Positions 7,296 to 13,424 of a stretch of DNA of 13,424 nt are shown here, in pieces; within the stretch, counting starts at the first letter, position 1, and the number at the start of each line of letters is the position of its first letter. The position numbers and the translations under genes are program-made. Where the stretch lies: NCBI GenBank assembly GCA_005798205.1, contig SYKJ01000086.1, forward strand, positions 1 to 13,424, in the 5' to 3' direction. The DNA comes from Bacteroidota bacterium. GTDB lineage: Bacteria > Bacteroidota > Bacteroidia > Flavobacteriales > Crocinitomicaceae. The notes below the pieces were generated by a model. It did no database searches, was not told the DNA's origin, and saw nothing but the letters and a program-made list of their open reading frames with translations.

Positions 7296-8552
7296 TTAAT
7301 CATTAATTTTTGCTAGTGCTTGTTCAATATCGTAGATGATATCTTCATAAAATTCAACACCTATTGAAAGTCGAACCATTTTTTCAGTAATGGAAAGTTT
7401 ATTTTTTAGAGCCGGATCAAGATCCACATGCGTCATCGTTGCCGGATGTTCAGCTAAACTTTCAGTACCTCCTAAACTAACTGCCAATTTTATAAGTTTC
7501 AAGGAATTTAAAAAGCGAAAAGCATCTTTTTCTGCCCCTTTTATATCAAATGAAATCATGGCACCATTGCTCAGGCATTGTTTATTTTTAATGTCAAATT
7601 GTGCTCCGTCTTTTTTACCAAGATTTCCAAGATAGTAAACTTTTTCTATCAATGAGTGCTTATTTAAAAAAGCCGCTACTTTTTCCGCATTCATCGCTTG
7701 TGTGTCCATTCGGACTTTCAGTGTCTCTAAACTACGAAGCAATAACCATCCAGAATTTGGACTCGCCATATTTCCAAGAAATGTCCTCAATCCTTTCACT
7801 CTTTGCATTAATTCTTTTGATCCTAAGCAAGCTCCAGCTATTACATCGCTGTGTCCTCCTATGTATTTCGTTGCGGAATAAAGAACTAAATCTGCACCAT
7901 GTTTTAATGGATGTTGCCAAATTGGCCCCATGTAGGTGTTATCAACGGCTAAATAAATTTCCTTCTCAGATGTGGAAAAATACTTGGCTATTTCTTTACT
8001 TTCCTGAATATCGATTAAGTCGTTTGTTGGATTTGCAGGAGTTTCGATGTAAACCATAGCTAAATTATCTGCCTTGTCTGTTTTTTTAACTAGCTTAATA
8101 ATTTCCGCTTTAGTTTGACCAACACTAAATTCCGCTACACTAATGCCAAACTTTGGAAGTATTTTTTTAATAAAATGGTCACTTCCGCCATAAAGCGGAT
8201 TGCTAATTAGGAGTAAATCCCCTGGTTTTAGGAATTCCAAAAGCACAGTTGTTATGGCAGCCAATCCACTTTCAAATACAGCACATTCGTCTGCTTCGTC
8301 CCAAAGTGTTAGGCGATTTTCCAAAATTTCAAGATCTGGATTGTTTATTCTACTGTAGATAAGCCCAAGTTCTTCCCCTTCTTTTTTTTCTCTATGACCA
8401 TAAGCAACCTCAAAAAATGCCTTGCCTTCTTCTGCACTTTTGAATACAAATGTTGAGGTTTGAAAAATCGGACATTTTATAGCGCCTTCAGATAATTCTG
8501 GTTTGTAACCATAAGACATCATCAAGCTTTCGGGTTTCATTTTTCGTGCCAT
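7296..8552 (-). CDS. Cystathionine gamma-synthase family (trans-sulfuration) PLP enzyme
   Basis: A 418-residue Cys/Met-metabolism PLP enzyme, cytosolic, acting on sulfur amino acids or their activated homoserine precursors. Visible active-site pieces are IYSRINNP (Tyr66 and Arg68, which bind PLP phosphate in the neighbouring subunit), PLYGG with Tyr121 stacking on PLP, YIETPANPT (169-176), DNTYMGP with Asp204, the Schiff-base Lys229 in YSATKYIGGHSD, and SLGGTESLAEHPATMTH at the C-terminus. At the position after YG where many methionine gamma-lyases have a cysteine (Y-G-C), this protein has YGGSD, arguing against a classical methionine gamma-lyase. It also has a longer loop before IYSR (FFEVAYGHREKKEGEE) that I associate with a distinct 'cystathionine gamma-synthase family' branch. 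Gamma-synthase, lyase or sulfhydrylase activity cannot be fixed from sequence. It reads away from era across a shared promoter region. Confidence 0.88.
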   Translation of the reverse strand: MARKMKPESLMMSYGYKPELSEGAIKCPIFQTSTFVFKSAEEGKAFFEVAYGHREKKEGEELGLIYSRINNPDLEILENRLTLWDEADECAVFESGLAAITTVLLEFLKPGDLLLISNPLYGGSDHFIKKILPKFGISVAEFSVGQTKAEIIKLVKKTDKADNLAMVYIETPANPTNDLIDIQESKEIAKYFSTSEKEIYLAVDNTYMGPIWQHPLKHGADLVLYSATKYIGGHSDVIAGACLGSKELMQRVKGLRTFLGNMASPNSGWLLLRSLETLKVRMDTQAMNAEKVAAFLNKHSLIEKVYYLGNLGKKDGAQFDIKNKQCLSNGAMISFDIKGAEKDAFRFLNSLKLIKLAVSLGGTESLAEHPATMTHVDLDPALKNKLSITEKMVRLSIGVEFYEDIIYDIEQALAKIND

Positions 8553-8584
8553 TTTTACTTTTTGCTGTTGCTAGATTATGTCAA

Positions 8585-8592
8585 CAAAATTA
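8585..8592 (-). promoter_or_regulatory. Candidate -7 element for the PLP-enzyme gene
   Basis: On the minus strand this reads TAATTTTG, matching TAnnTTTG. A TTG on the same strand (plus-strand CAA at 8609-8611) lies 16 bases upstream as a possible -33 element. The motif ends 32 bases before the ATG at 8552, predicting a 5' leader of about 25 bases. Confidence 0.55.
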
Positions 8593-8601
8593 GTCTAATT
8601 T
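8587..8601. repeat. Short palindrome overlapping the minus-strand promoter, possible operator
   Basis: AAATTA and TAATTT flank a 3-base GTC centre. The palindrome overlaps six of the eight bases of the minus-strand -7 motif. Its location would suit a repressor site, but both arms are A/T only in an AT-rich gap, so chance is a real alternative. Confidence 0.25.
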
Positions 8602-8710
8602 ATGAAATCAAGATAAATATGGGTCTTAGTTTCTTATTATGTCGTTGACTATTTTATCTTTGATTCTTTATGACCTTTTTCCTCAGATTTATTGGTATAT
8701 CTTAATGTCG

Positions 8711-8718
8711 TATCTTTG
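8711..8718 (+). promoter_or_regulatory. Candidate -7 element for era-der
   Basis: TATCTTTG matches TAnnTTTG, with a TTG at 8692-8694 as a possible -33 element 16 bases upstream. It ends 20 bases before the era ATG at 8739, so the leader would be about 15 bases. This is the best-looking promoter in the window. Confidence 0.65.
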
Positions 8719-8738
8719 CGAATAATTTCAATTAAACA

Positions 8739-9614
8739 ATGATTCATAAATCAGGTTTTGTTAATATCGTAGGTAGTCCAAATGTTGGTAAGTCAACCCT
8801 AATGAATCAATTGATGGGGGAGAAATTATCCATTGTAACTTCAAAAGCGCAAACAACCCGTCACCGAATTTTGGGGATTTTAAATGATGAGAATTACCAA
8901 ATTGTTTTTTCGGATACGCCAGGTGTTGTTAATGCAGCATATAAACTACACGAAACAATGATGGATTATGTTAATACCTCTTTAAAAGATGCTGATGTGC
9001 TTTTGTTTATAACTGATACTGTTGAAACAGATATGAATCACAAGGAAACCTTGGTTAAAATAAAGAAGTTAAAAGTCCCTGTTTTGTGTATCATCAATAA
9101 AATTGACTTGTCAAATCAAGCTGACCTTACAAAACGCGTTTTGTATTGGCAAGAGCAACTTCCAAATGCAGCAATTTTTCCAATTTCTGCTCTTCACAAT
9201 GCGAATATAGAGCAAGTTTGGCAGAGAATTTTAGAATTAATTCCAGAAAATCCTCCTTATTACGATAAAGAGGAAATATCAGATCGGCCAATGCGCTTTT
9301 TTATTTCTGAAATTATTAGAGAGAAAATCTTTCTTTTCTGTGAGAAGGAAGTTCCATATAGCTGTCAAGTTGAAATAGAGGAATACATTGAAGAGGGCTT
9401 ATTAATAAAGATTCGTGCTTTAATTATTGTGGAGAGAGATTCGCAAAAAGGAATAATAATTGGTAAACGTGGTGAAATGCTACAACGAATTGGTACAGCA
9501 GCTCGAGAAGAGATGGAACAGTTTTTAAATGCAAAAGTCTTTTTAGAGAATTATGTGAAAGTCGACAAGGATTGGCGTTCAACTGATGCGAAATTAAAAA
9601 AATACGGATACTAA
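8739..9614 (+). CDS. era: GTPase Era
   Basis: A 291-residue GTPase that binds the 3' end of 16S rRNA and supports maturation of the small ribosomal subunit, acting in the cytosol and partly at the membrane. The G domain is complete: G1 GSPNVGKST (12-20), the TTRHRI switch region (39-44), G3 DTPG (59-62), G4 NKID (120-123) and G5 SAL (150-152). The C-terminal KH RNA-binding domain is recognisable by GIIIGKRGEMLQRIG (238-252), and the end (VKVDKDWR, then LKKYGY) is typical of the family. Length is normal. It is followed 34 bp later by der on the same strand. I see no promoter in that gap, so they are probably co-transcribed. Confidence 0.97.
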   Translation: MIHKSGFVNIVGSPNVGKSTLMNQLMGEKLSIVTSKAQTTRHRILGILNDENYQIVFSDTPGVVNAAYKLHETMMDYVNTSLKDADVLLFITDTVETDMNHKETLVKIKKLKVPVLCIINKIDLSNQADLTKRVLYWQEQLPNAAIFPISALHNANIEQVWQRILELIPENPPYYDKEEISDRPMRFFISEIIREKIFLFCEKEVPYSCQVEIEEYIEEGLLIKIRALIIVERDSQKGIIIGKRGEMLQRIGTAAREEMEQFLNAKVFLENYVKVDKDWRSTDAKLKKYGY

Positions 9615-9648
9615 TTTCATTAAATAAGTACAATACAATAGAAAATTA

Positions 9649-10959
9649 ATGGGCAATATTGTAGCTATAGTAGGAAGACCAAATGTTGGAAAATCAACTT
9701 TGTTTAATCGATTAACAGAATCGAGAGATGCGATTGTGAAAGAGATTAGTGGAGTTACTCGCGATAGAATTTATGGAAAAGGGGAGTGGAATGGCTATCA
9801 ATTTTCTGTAATAGATACGGGAGGCTATGCCACCGTTAAGGAAGATATTTTTGAGGGAGAAATCAGGAAACAAGTAGAACTTGCTGTTGATGAAGCAACA
9901 CTAATCTTATTCATGGTAGATGTCATGACGGGCATTATTGAAATGGATCAAATTGTAGCTGAGTTATTAAGAAAAAGCAAAAAGCCAGTTATGATTGTCG
10001 CAAATAAAGTAGACAATATTGAAAGGATTGGAATGTCTTCAGAATTCTATTCATTCGGTTTGGGAGAGGTATTCGATTTATCAGCAATTAATGGAAGTGG
10101 AACTGGCGATATTTTAGACGAAGCTGTAAAATATTTCGATAAATCAGATGAATCTGTAAGAGAGGAAGATACGTTGCCGCGTTTTGCAATTGTTGGTCGA
10201 CCAAATGTTGGAAAATCGTCATTGGTGAATGCATTTACCGGGAAAGAACGGAATATTGTAACAGAAATCTCAGGAACTACCCGCGATTCTATTCATACAC
10301 GCTACAAAGCCTTTGGTTTTGATTTTTTAATGATCGATACTGCAGGAATTCGCAAGAAGGCAAAAGTCACTGAGGACATAGAATATTATTCTGTTTTACG
10401 CTCTGTAAGGACAATTGAAAATGCTGATGTCTGTTTGTTTTTAATAGATGCAAGTGAAGGTCTTCAAAAACAAGATTTGAGTATTTACTACATGATAGAA
10501 AAAAATTCGAAGGGTGTAGTTGTTTTGGTTAATAAATGGGATCTTGTTGAAAAAGACCAAGCAACAATGTTAGAATACGAAACAAATTTGAGAGAGCAAT
10601 TAGCCCCTTTTAATGATGTTCCAATTATTTTTACTTCAACTATTACTAAACAACGCATTCATAAAGCCTTAGAACTCGCAATGCGTGTTCATGAAAATCG
10701 TACAAGAAAAATTACAACCTCAAAATTAAATGATGTTATGTTGGATATTATTAATGCAACTCCTCCTCCAGCAATTAAAGGAAAATACATTAAAATAAAA
10801 TATGTGCAACAGTTACCAACTCATTCTCCCGCTTTTGCAATTTTCTGCAATCTTCCTCAATATGTTCCTGAATCGTATAAGCGATTTTTAGAAAACAGAA
10901 TTCGTGAACAATTTGATTTTCTTGGAGTTCCTGTTAAAATATTTTTCAGAAAGAAATAA
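9649..10959 (+). CDS. der: GTPase Der (EngA), double-GTPase ribosome assembly factor
   Basis: A 436-residue GTPase with two consecutive G domains, needed for assembly of the large (50S) ribosomal subunit. Domain 1 shows GRPNVGKS (9-16), DTGG (56-59) and NKVD (119-122). A short acidic linker (about 164-177) leads to domain 2 with GRPNVGKS (183-190), DTAG (230-233) and NKWD (295-298). The C-terminal KH-like domain covers about 352-436. Length is in the usual range. One detail differs from the textbook pattern: the G5 motif of domain 2 reads TSTI (Ser330-Thr331) followed by TKQRI, where a Ser-Ala pair is usual. It lies 34 bp after era and ends 16 bp before the convergent surface-protein gene. 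Confidence 0.97.
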   Translation: MGNIVAIVGRPNVGKSTLFNRLTESRDAIVKEISGVTRDRIYGKGEWNGYQFSVIDTGGYATVKEDIFEGEIRKQVELAVDEATLILFMVDVMTGIIEMDQIVAELLRKSKKPVMIVANKVDNIERIGMSSEFYSFGLGEVFDLSAINGSGTGDILDEAVKYFDKSDESVREEDTLPRFAIVGRPNVGKSSLVNAFTGKERNIVTEISGTTRDSIHTRYKAFGFDFLMIDTAGIRKKAKVTEDIEYYSVLRSVRTIENADVCLFLIDASEGLQKQDLSIYYMIEKNSKGVVVLVNKWDLVEKDQATMLEYETNLREQLAPFNDVPIIFTSTITKQRIHKALELAMRVHENRTRKITTSKLNDVMLDIINATPPPAIKGKYIKIKYVQQLPTHSPAFAIFCNLPQYVPESYKRFLENRIREQFDFLGVPVKIFFRKK

Positions 10960-10975
10960 CGAGCTTACTCAAGTT

Positions 10976-12997
10976 TTATCTGAGTAGATTGATATGCCCT
11001 GTAATTTGTTTTCTGTCATCATTTATCTTGGATTCGTATTGAATTCTCCAATTATAAATTCCTGTTGGTACTTTTAAACCAGAAGCTCCGTACGTTCCGT
11101 CCCAACCAGCTGCTGCATTATTACTTTCCCAAATCATCTCTCCCCAACGGTTGTAAATTTCCAGCTTGTATGCGTTCACATCAAATCCAGAGGTGAAAAT
11201 CGGTTTCCATAATTGATTGTGCTCATCTTCATCTGGAGTAAAGCAATTTGGAACATAATATATGGCTTCACTTAATACAACCAATGAAAGTTCGTAAGAC
11301 TCTGTACATCCTATTGGTGAACTTGCAGTCAAAGTGACGGTTAGATTTTCTGATGCACCTGTGTAAGTATGCATGGTATTTTGGTCTGTACTCGTTGTGT
11401 TATCACCAAATTCCCATAAATAGGTGACGGCACCAAGTGATGAATTTACAAAATTAATATCTTCTATTTCCGAGGAAATAACCCCCGGTGAAGAAGTGAA
11501 AGACGCTATGGGGTCATTTTCGATGTAAATGTAATCATCGTATGTTGTAGTTTCAATGCATGAACTTAAATCATATTCTAAGGTGATATCATGGTAACCA
11601 CTTGCATCTATTATATGTGATATGTTTGTTCCTGTTCCAATTTCTGTATTATTCCAAAACCAAGTATAATTAGCACCAGGAATTGGATTTATAGTTGAAA
11701 AATTCAAGGATAAAGGATTACAACCCAAGAGTGTATCAGCAGTAAATACTGGCGGCACAGCAGGAATAATTGTGATCATCATATCTACATTCACAGGACA
11801 TTGAACACTTGGCGTAAAGGTATGCGTGAAAACTCCTGGGATTGCTGAATCAATAGTAGGAGGATTCCAAGTGCCCGCCATTCCTGGAATATTTGTAGAT
11901 ATGGCTGGTAAAATTGGATTTATATCATCCTGACACAATTGTGGGATTTGATTAAATGTTGGTGTAACTTCTGGGATAACAATTATTGTCATGGTAACAA
12001 TTTGTGAACATTGACCACTGCCAGGAGTGAATGTATGGGTAAAAGTTCCAGGTATTAATGTTGAAATATTAGCTGGAGACCAAGTTCCTGTAACACTCGG
12101 ATTATTTGTAGAAGTAGTTGGTAAGATTGGATTTGTATCAAACTGACACAATTGCGGGATTTGATTGAATGTAGGAACGATTAATTGGCTTTGAACAAAT
12201 GTAAAACTTATCACGCCGTTTCCACTGTTATTTCCAGAGGTACAATTACACCCTGAAGGATAGGAACTAGAGCCACCTCCACCTCCACCTCCACCCATGA
12301 AACTTGTGATTGAAATGTTATCGCTTCCACCTCCACCACCTCCGTAGTAACCACCTCCACCACCACCACCGGGACCGTTTCCGAAACCTACATCAGCTCC
12401 ACCATTTCCTCCTTGACCATAACTTCCGCTCTGTCCAGATTGAGTTCCACCAGATGCCCATAAAATACCGCCTATACCTCCAGTAGTTGATGTGCCAGGT
12501 CCACCACCACCACCGTAATTTGTTTCACCAATTGTTCCATCTGGACAACCACCATTTCCGCCGTTTGAAAATGTATCACCTCCCCCTGTTCCACCACCAC
12601 CGCCAGCAATTAGAGTCAATGCCCCATTTACTGCAATAGAAGAGGCTCCACCTCCTGCAAATGAGGGTGATAGTACATTTGAAGGTTGACCAGAACCGCC
12701 ACCACCAAATGTAGCATTTTGTCCTGTTCCTGTACCTCCGACTTGTATGGTTATAATATCCCCTGGATTTACTGCAATATTTCCTGTAATAGTTGCCCCT
12801 AAACCTGGGGCCGTACCACCGCCACCGGCGCCGCTAACTGATACTGTAATACTTGTAACACAAGGTGGAACCGTCCAAGATTGAAGAGAACCGGTATAAG
12901 TAAAATTAACTGTTGTTGATTGAGAAAATAAATTATTGCAATTTTGAAAAAACAATAATGAAATTAAGAAACAAATTTGCTTAAATAGTAGATTCAT
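10976..12997 (-). CDS. Glycine-rich surface protein with PKD-like modules and type B T9SS (CHU_C) sorting domain
   Basis: A 673-residue exported protein. Residues 1-26 are a signal peptide (MNLLFKQ, hydrophobic core, likely cut near LFSQ). Residues 35-265 are a glycine-rich beta domain opening with LQSWTVPPCVTSITVSVSGAGGGG and containing several runs of 5-8 glycines. Two tandem 71-residue repeats follow, beginning at Pro275 and Pro346; both start PTFNQIPQLCQ and contain TGTW/AGTW and a PGTFTHTFTP-type segment. Residues about 417-495 and 496-575 are PKD-like (FTADTLLGC...; VTYLWEFGDNTTS). Residues 579-673 are the CHU_C tail (YVPNCFTPDEDEHNQ, LEIYNRWGEMIWES, GWDGTYG, PTGIYNWRIQY). The protein is probably anchored or released at the cell surface by T9SS; an adhesive role is only inference. 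No partner gene is adjacent. Confidence 0.88.
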   Translation of the reverse strand: MNLLFKQICFLISLLFFQNCNNLFSQSTTVNFTYTGSLQSWTVPPCVTSITVSVSGAGGGGTAPGLGATITGNIAVNPGDIITIQVGGTGTGQNATFGGGGSGQPSNVLSPSFAGGGASSIAVNGALTLIAGGGGGTGGGDTFSNGGNGGCPDGTIGETNYGGGGGPGTSTTGGIGGILWASGGTQSGQSGSYGQGGNGGADVGFGNGPGGGGGGGYYGGGGGGSDNISITSFMGGGGGGGGSSSYPSGCNCTSGNNSGNGVISFTFVQSQLIVPTFNQIPQLCQFDTNPILPTTSTNNPSVTGTWSPANISTLIPGTFTHTFTPGSGQCSQIVTMTIIVIPEVTPTFNQIPQLCQDDINPILPAISTNIPGMAGTWNPPTIDSAIPGVFTHTFTPSVQCPVNVDMMITIIPAVPPVFTADTLLGCNPLSLNFSTINPIPGANYTWFWNNTEIGTGTNISHIIDASGYHDITLEYDLSSCIETTTYDDYIYIENDPIASFTSSPGVISSEIEDINFVNSSLGAVTYLWEFGDNTTSTDQNTMHTYTGASENLTVTLTASSPIGCTESYELSLVVLSEAIYYVPNCFTPDEDEHNQLWKPIFTSGFDVNAYKLEIYNRWGEMIWESNNAAAGWDGTYGASGLKVPTGIYNWRIQYESKINDDRKQITGHINLLR
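11749..12175 (-). repeat. Two tandem ~213-bp repeats within the glycine-rich surface gene
   Basis: Copy 1 (about 11963-12175) and copy 2 (about 11749-11962) encode consecutive 71-residue units. Their starts are nearly identical in protein (PTFNQIPQLCQ in both, then NPILP) and also clearly similar in DNA, implying duplication within the gene. Confidence 0.75.
12263..12835 (-). repeat. Low-complexity glycine-codon tract
   Basis: On the plus strand this part of the gene is rich in CCACC and CACCTC strings, such as three CCACCT units plus CCACCC at 12273-12296 and four CCA units at 12357-12368. They encode polyglycine on the minus strand. This raises local GC well above the surroundings and could be prone to slippage or recombination. 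Confidence 0.6.
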
Positions 12998-13312
12998 AAA
13001 ATACCAAACTTAAAACAATAACGGATTAGTTAATAGCAAGTTGCTTTTAATTTGATAAAAGTAAAAAAAAATAAGAAATAATTTATCTTTAAGATTATTT
13101 TAAGCTAAAATTTATAAACATTACCTAATAAAAAAAATTAAAATATTTTAAATTTAAGTATTTATATTTTTATCTAAAACCATGTCTGTATTACTAAAAA
13201 AATCTTTATTACTTTACTTTTTTTTATTTCCGTGCAATTTTTTTAAAATTTTGTTATAAATTCGATTTTTAAAGCCAACTAAATATTAAATAAAAATTGT
13301 TTTTTTAATTCT
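12998..13312. other. AT-rich gene-free stretch
   Basis: A 315-bp gap between divergently transcribed genes (surface protein leftward, RRM protein rightward), dominated by A and T runs. Apart from the minus-strand -7 candidate at its left edge I see no tRNA, structured RNA, strong dyad or convincing gene. No TAnnTTTG match appears on the plus strand for the RRM gene. A 25-codon hydrophobic reading frame at 13182-13259 is probably chance. Confidence 0.6.
13005..13012 (-). promoter_or_regulatory. Candidate -7 element for the glycine-rich surface gene
   Basis: On the minus strand this reads TAAGTTTG, a match to TAnnTTTG. It ends only 7 bases before the ATG at 12997, which would leave an almost absent leader. 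A TTG (plus CAA at 13037-13039) lies 24 bases upstream, slightly farther than usual. The tight spacing to the start makes this less certain than the other matches. Confidence 0.35.
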
Positions 13313-13424
13313 ATGACCAGTATTTTTGTTGCCAAAATCGACTTTGGCTTTGACAGCGATCAATTACGAAAATTGTTCGAGCAATATGGAAAAGTTATTA
13401 AAGCCACTATTGCAACTGATAGAG
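13313..13424 (+). CDS. RRM-type RNA-binding protein, N-terminal part (cut by window end)
   Basis: The first 37 codons of a gene that runs off the right edge. From the ATG at 13313 the protein opens MTSIFVAKIDFGFDSDQLRK and continues LFEQYGKVIKATIATDR. This fits the start of an RNA recognition motif: first strand IFVAKI as an RNP-2-like element, then helix 1 (SDQLRKLFEQYG), then strand 2 (VIKATIATD), where RRM proteins usually continue with TGRSRGFGFV. Bacterial RRM proteins of this sort are small (around 80-130 residues) single-domain cytosolic RNA binders known in cyanobacteria, Bacteroidota and others. The RNP-1 part, which would settle it, lies outside the window. The upstream gap shows no Shine-Dalgarno sequence. 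Confidence 0.72.
   Translation, partial: MTSIFVAKIDFGFDSDQLRKLFEQYGKVIKATIATDR

Larger units (their letters stand above)
8553..8738. promoter_or_regulatory. Divergent promoter region between the PLP-enzyme gene and era
   Basis: A 186-bp AT-rich gap separating two divergent transcription units. It contains a -7 motif for each direction close to the respective start codon (8585-8592 on the minus strand, 8711-8718 on the plus strand). The central part (about 8612-8690) shows no gene, RNA structure or obvious repeat. A small palindrome at 8587-8601 overlaps the minus-strand -7 motif. Confidence 0.7.

Noticed and set aside
7601..8059. 152-codon plus-strand open frame inside the trans-sulfuration gene
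   Set aside because: It lies antisense to a well-conserved PLP enzyme and its translation shows no domain; it is a shadow of the real gene.
1334..8552. Three fold-type-I PLP enzymes within about 7 kb as one metabolic cluster
   Set aside because: They belong to different families and pathways, lie on both strands, and lack linking enzymes such as threonine dehydrogenase or proline-pathway genes; co-location looks incidental.
8739..10959. era-der pair as a novel system
   Set aside because: Both are universal ribosome-assembly GTPases and I believe their adjacency is common in Bacteroidota.
10966..10986. 6-bp dyad TACTCA/TGAGTA between der and the convergent surface gene, as a bidirectional terminator
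   Set aside because: The stem is short with a 9-base loop, has no T-run on either side and overlaps the stop codon of the surface gene; too weak to call.
12263..12600. CCACC-rich repeats as a CRISPR array
   Set aside because: The repeats are short, irregular, lack unique spacers of constant length and are fully explained by glycine codons on the minus strand.
13182..13259. 25-codon hydrophobic reading frame resembling a signal peptide (MSVLLKKSLLLYFF...)
   Set aside because: In such T-rich sequence Leu/Phe-rich frames arise by chance. It has no promoter motif, and it stops before any mature domain, so it is not supported as a gene.

Overview
This AT-rich window looks like the chromosome of a Bacteroidota bacterium, most likely of the class Flavobacteriia and possibly near Crocinitomicaceae/Cryomorphaceae; the family placement is a guess. 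The evidence is direct. Two secreted proteins end in the two kinds of type IX secretion system (T9SS) sorting domain: type A at 56-1210 and type B, the gliding-motility-associated CHU_C kind, at 10976-12997. None of the gene starts has a purine-rich Shine-Dalgarno sequence. Several genes are preceded by the Bacteroidota -7 promoter motif TAnnTTTG. The housekeeping proteins also read like flavobacterial orthologues.

Layout. (1) 56-1210 (+): a secreted DOMON-domain protein with an Ig-like module and a type A T9SS tail. It keeps a Met and a His at positions that look like the axial haem ligands of haem-b DOMON cytochromes. (2) 1334-6804 (+): a run of five co-directional genes with tight spacing: ornithine aminotransferase (rocD), a phosphohexomutase overlapping it by one base (TAATG), a small membrane protein with a PH-like soluble part, glycine C-acetyltransferase (kbl), and a DUF58/vWA-like protein. 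Only the first has a recognisable -7 element, so one transcript is plausible. (3) 6805-8552 (-): a trans-sulfuration-family PLP enzyme followed by a DUF1456/YehS-family protein, convergent with region 2 with no base between the stop codons. (4) 8553-8738: a compact divergent promoter region. (5) 8739-10959 (+): the ribosome-assembly GTPases era and der in tandem. (6) 10976-12997 (-): a large glycine-rich cell-surface protein with two 71-residue repeats, PKD-like modules and a type B T9SS tail. (7) 12998-13312: a very AT-rich gene-free stretch. (8) 13313-end (+): the start of an RRM-type RNA-binding protein, cut by the window edge.

How the genes fit together. Most of the window is core metabolism and ribosome maturation (amino-acid interconversion by three unrelated fold-type-I PLP enzymes, sugar-phosphate isomerisation, Era/Der), flanked by two exported surface proteins. 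No mobile element, CRISPR array, tRNA or rRNA was found. I found no convincing new multi-gene system. The most interesting leads are the possible T9SS-exported haem-b DOMON protein, a Cys cluster inserted before the PLP lysine of the ornithine aminotransferase, the bacterial RRM protein at the right edge, and a small palindrome overlapping one of the divergent promoters.
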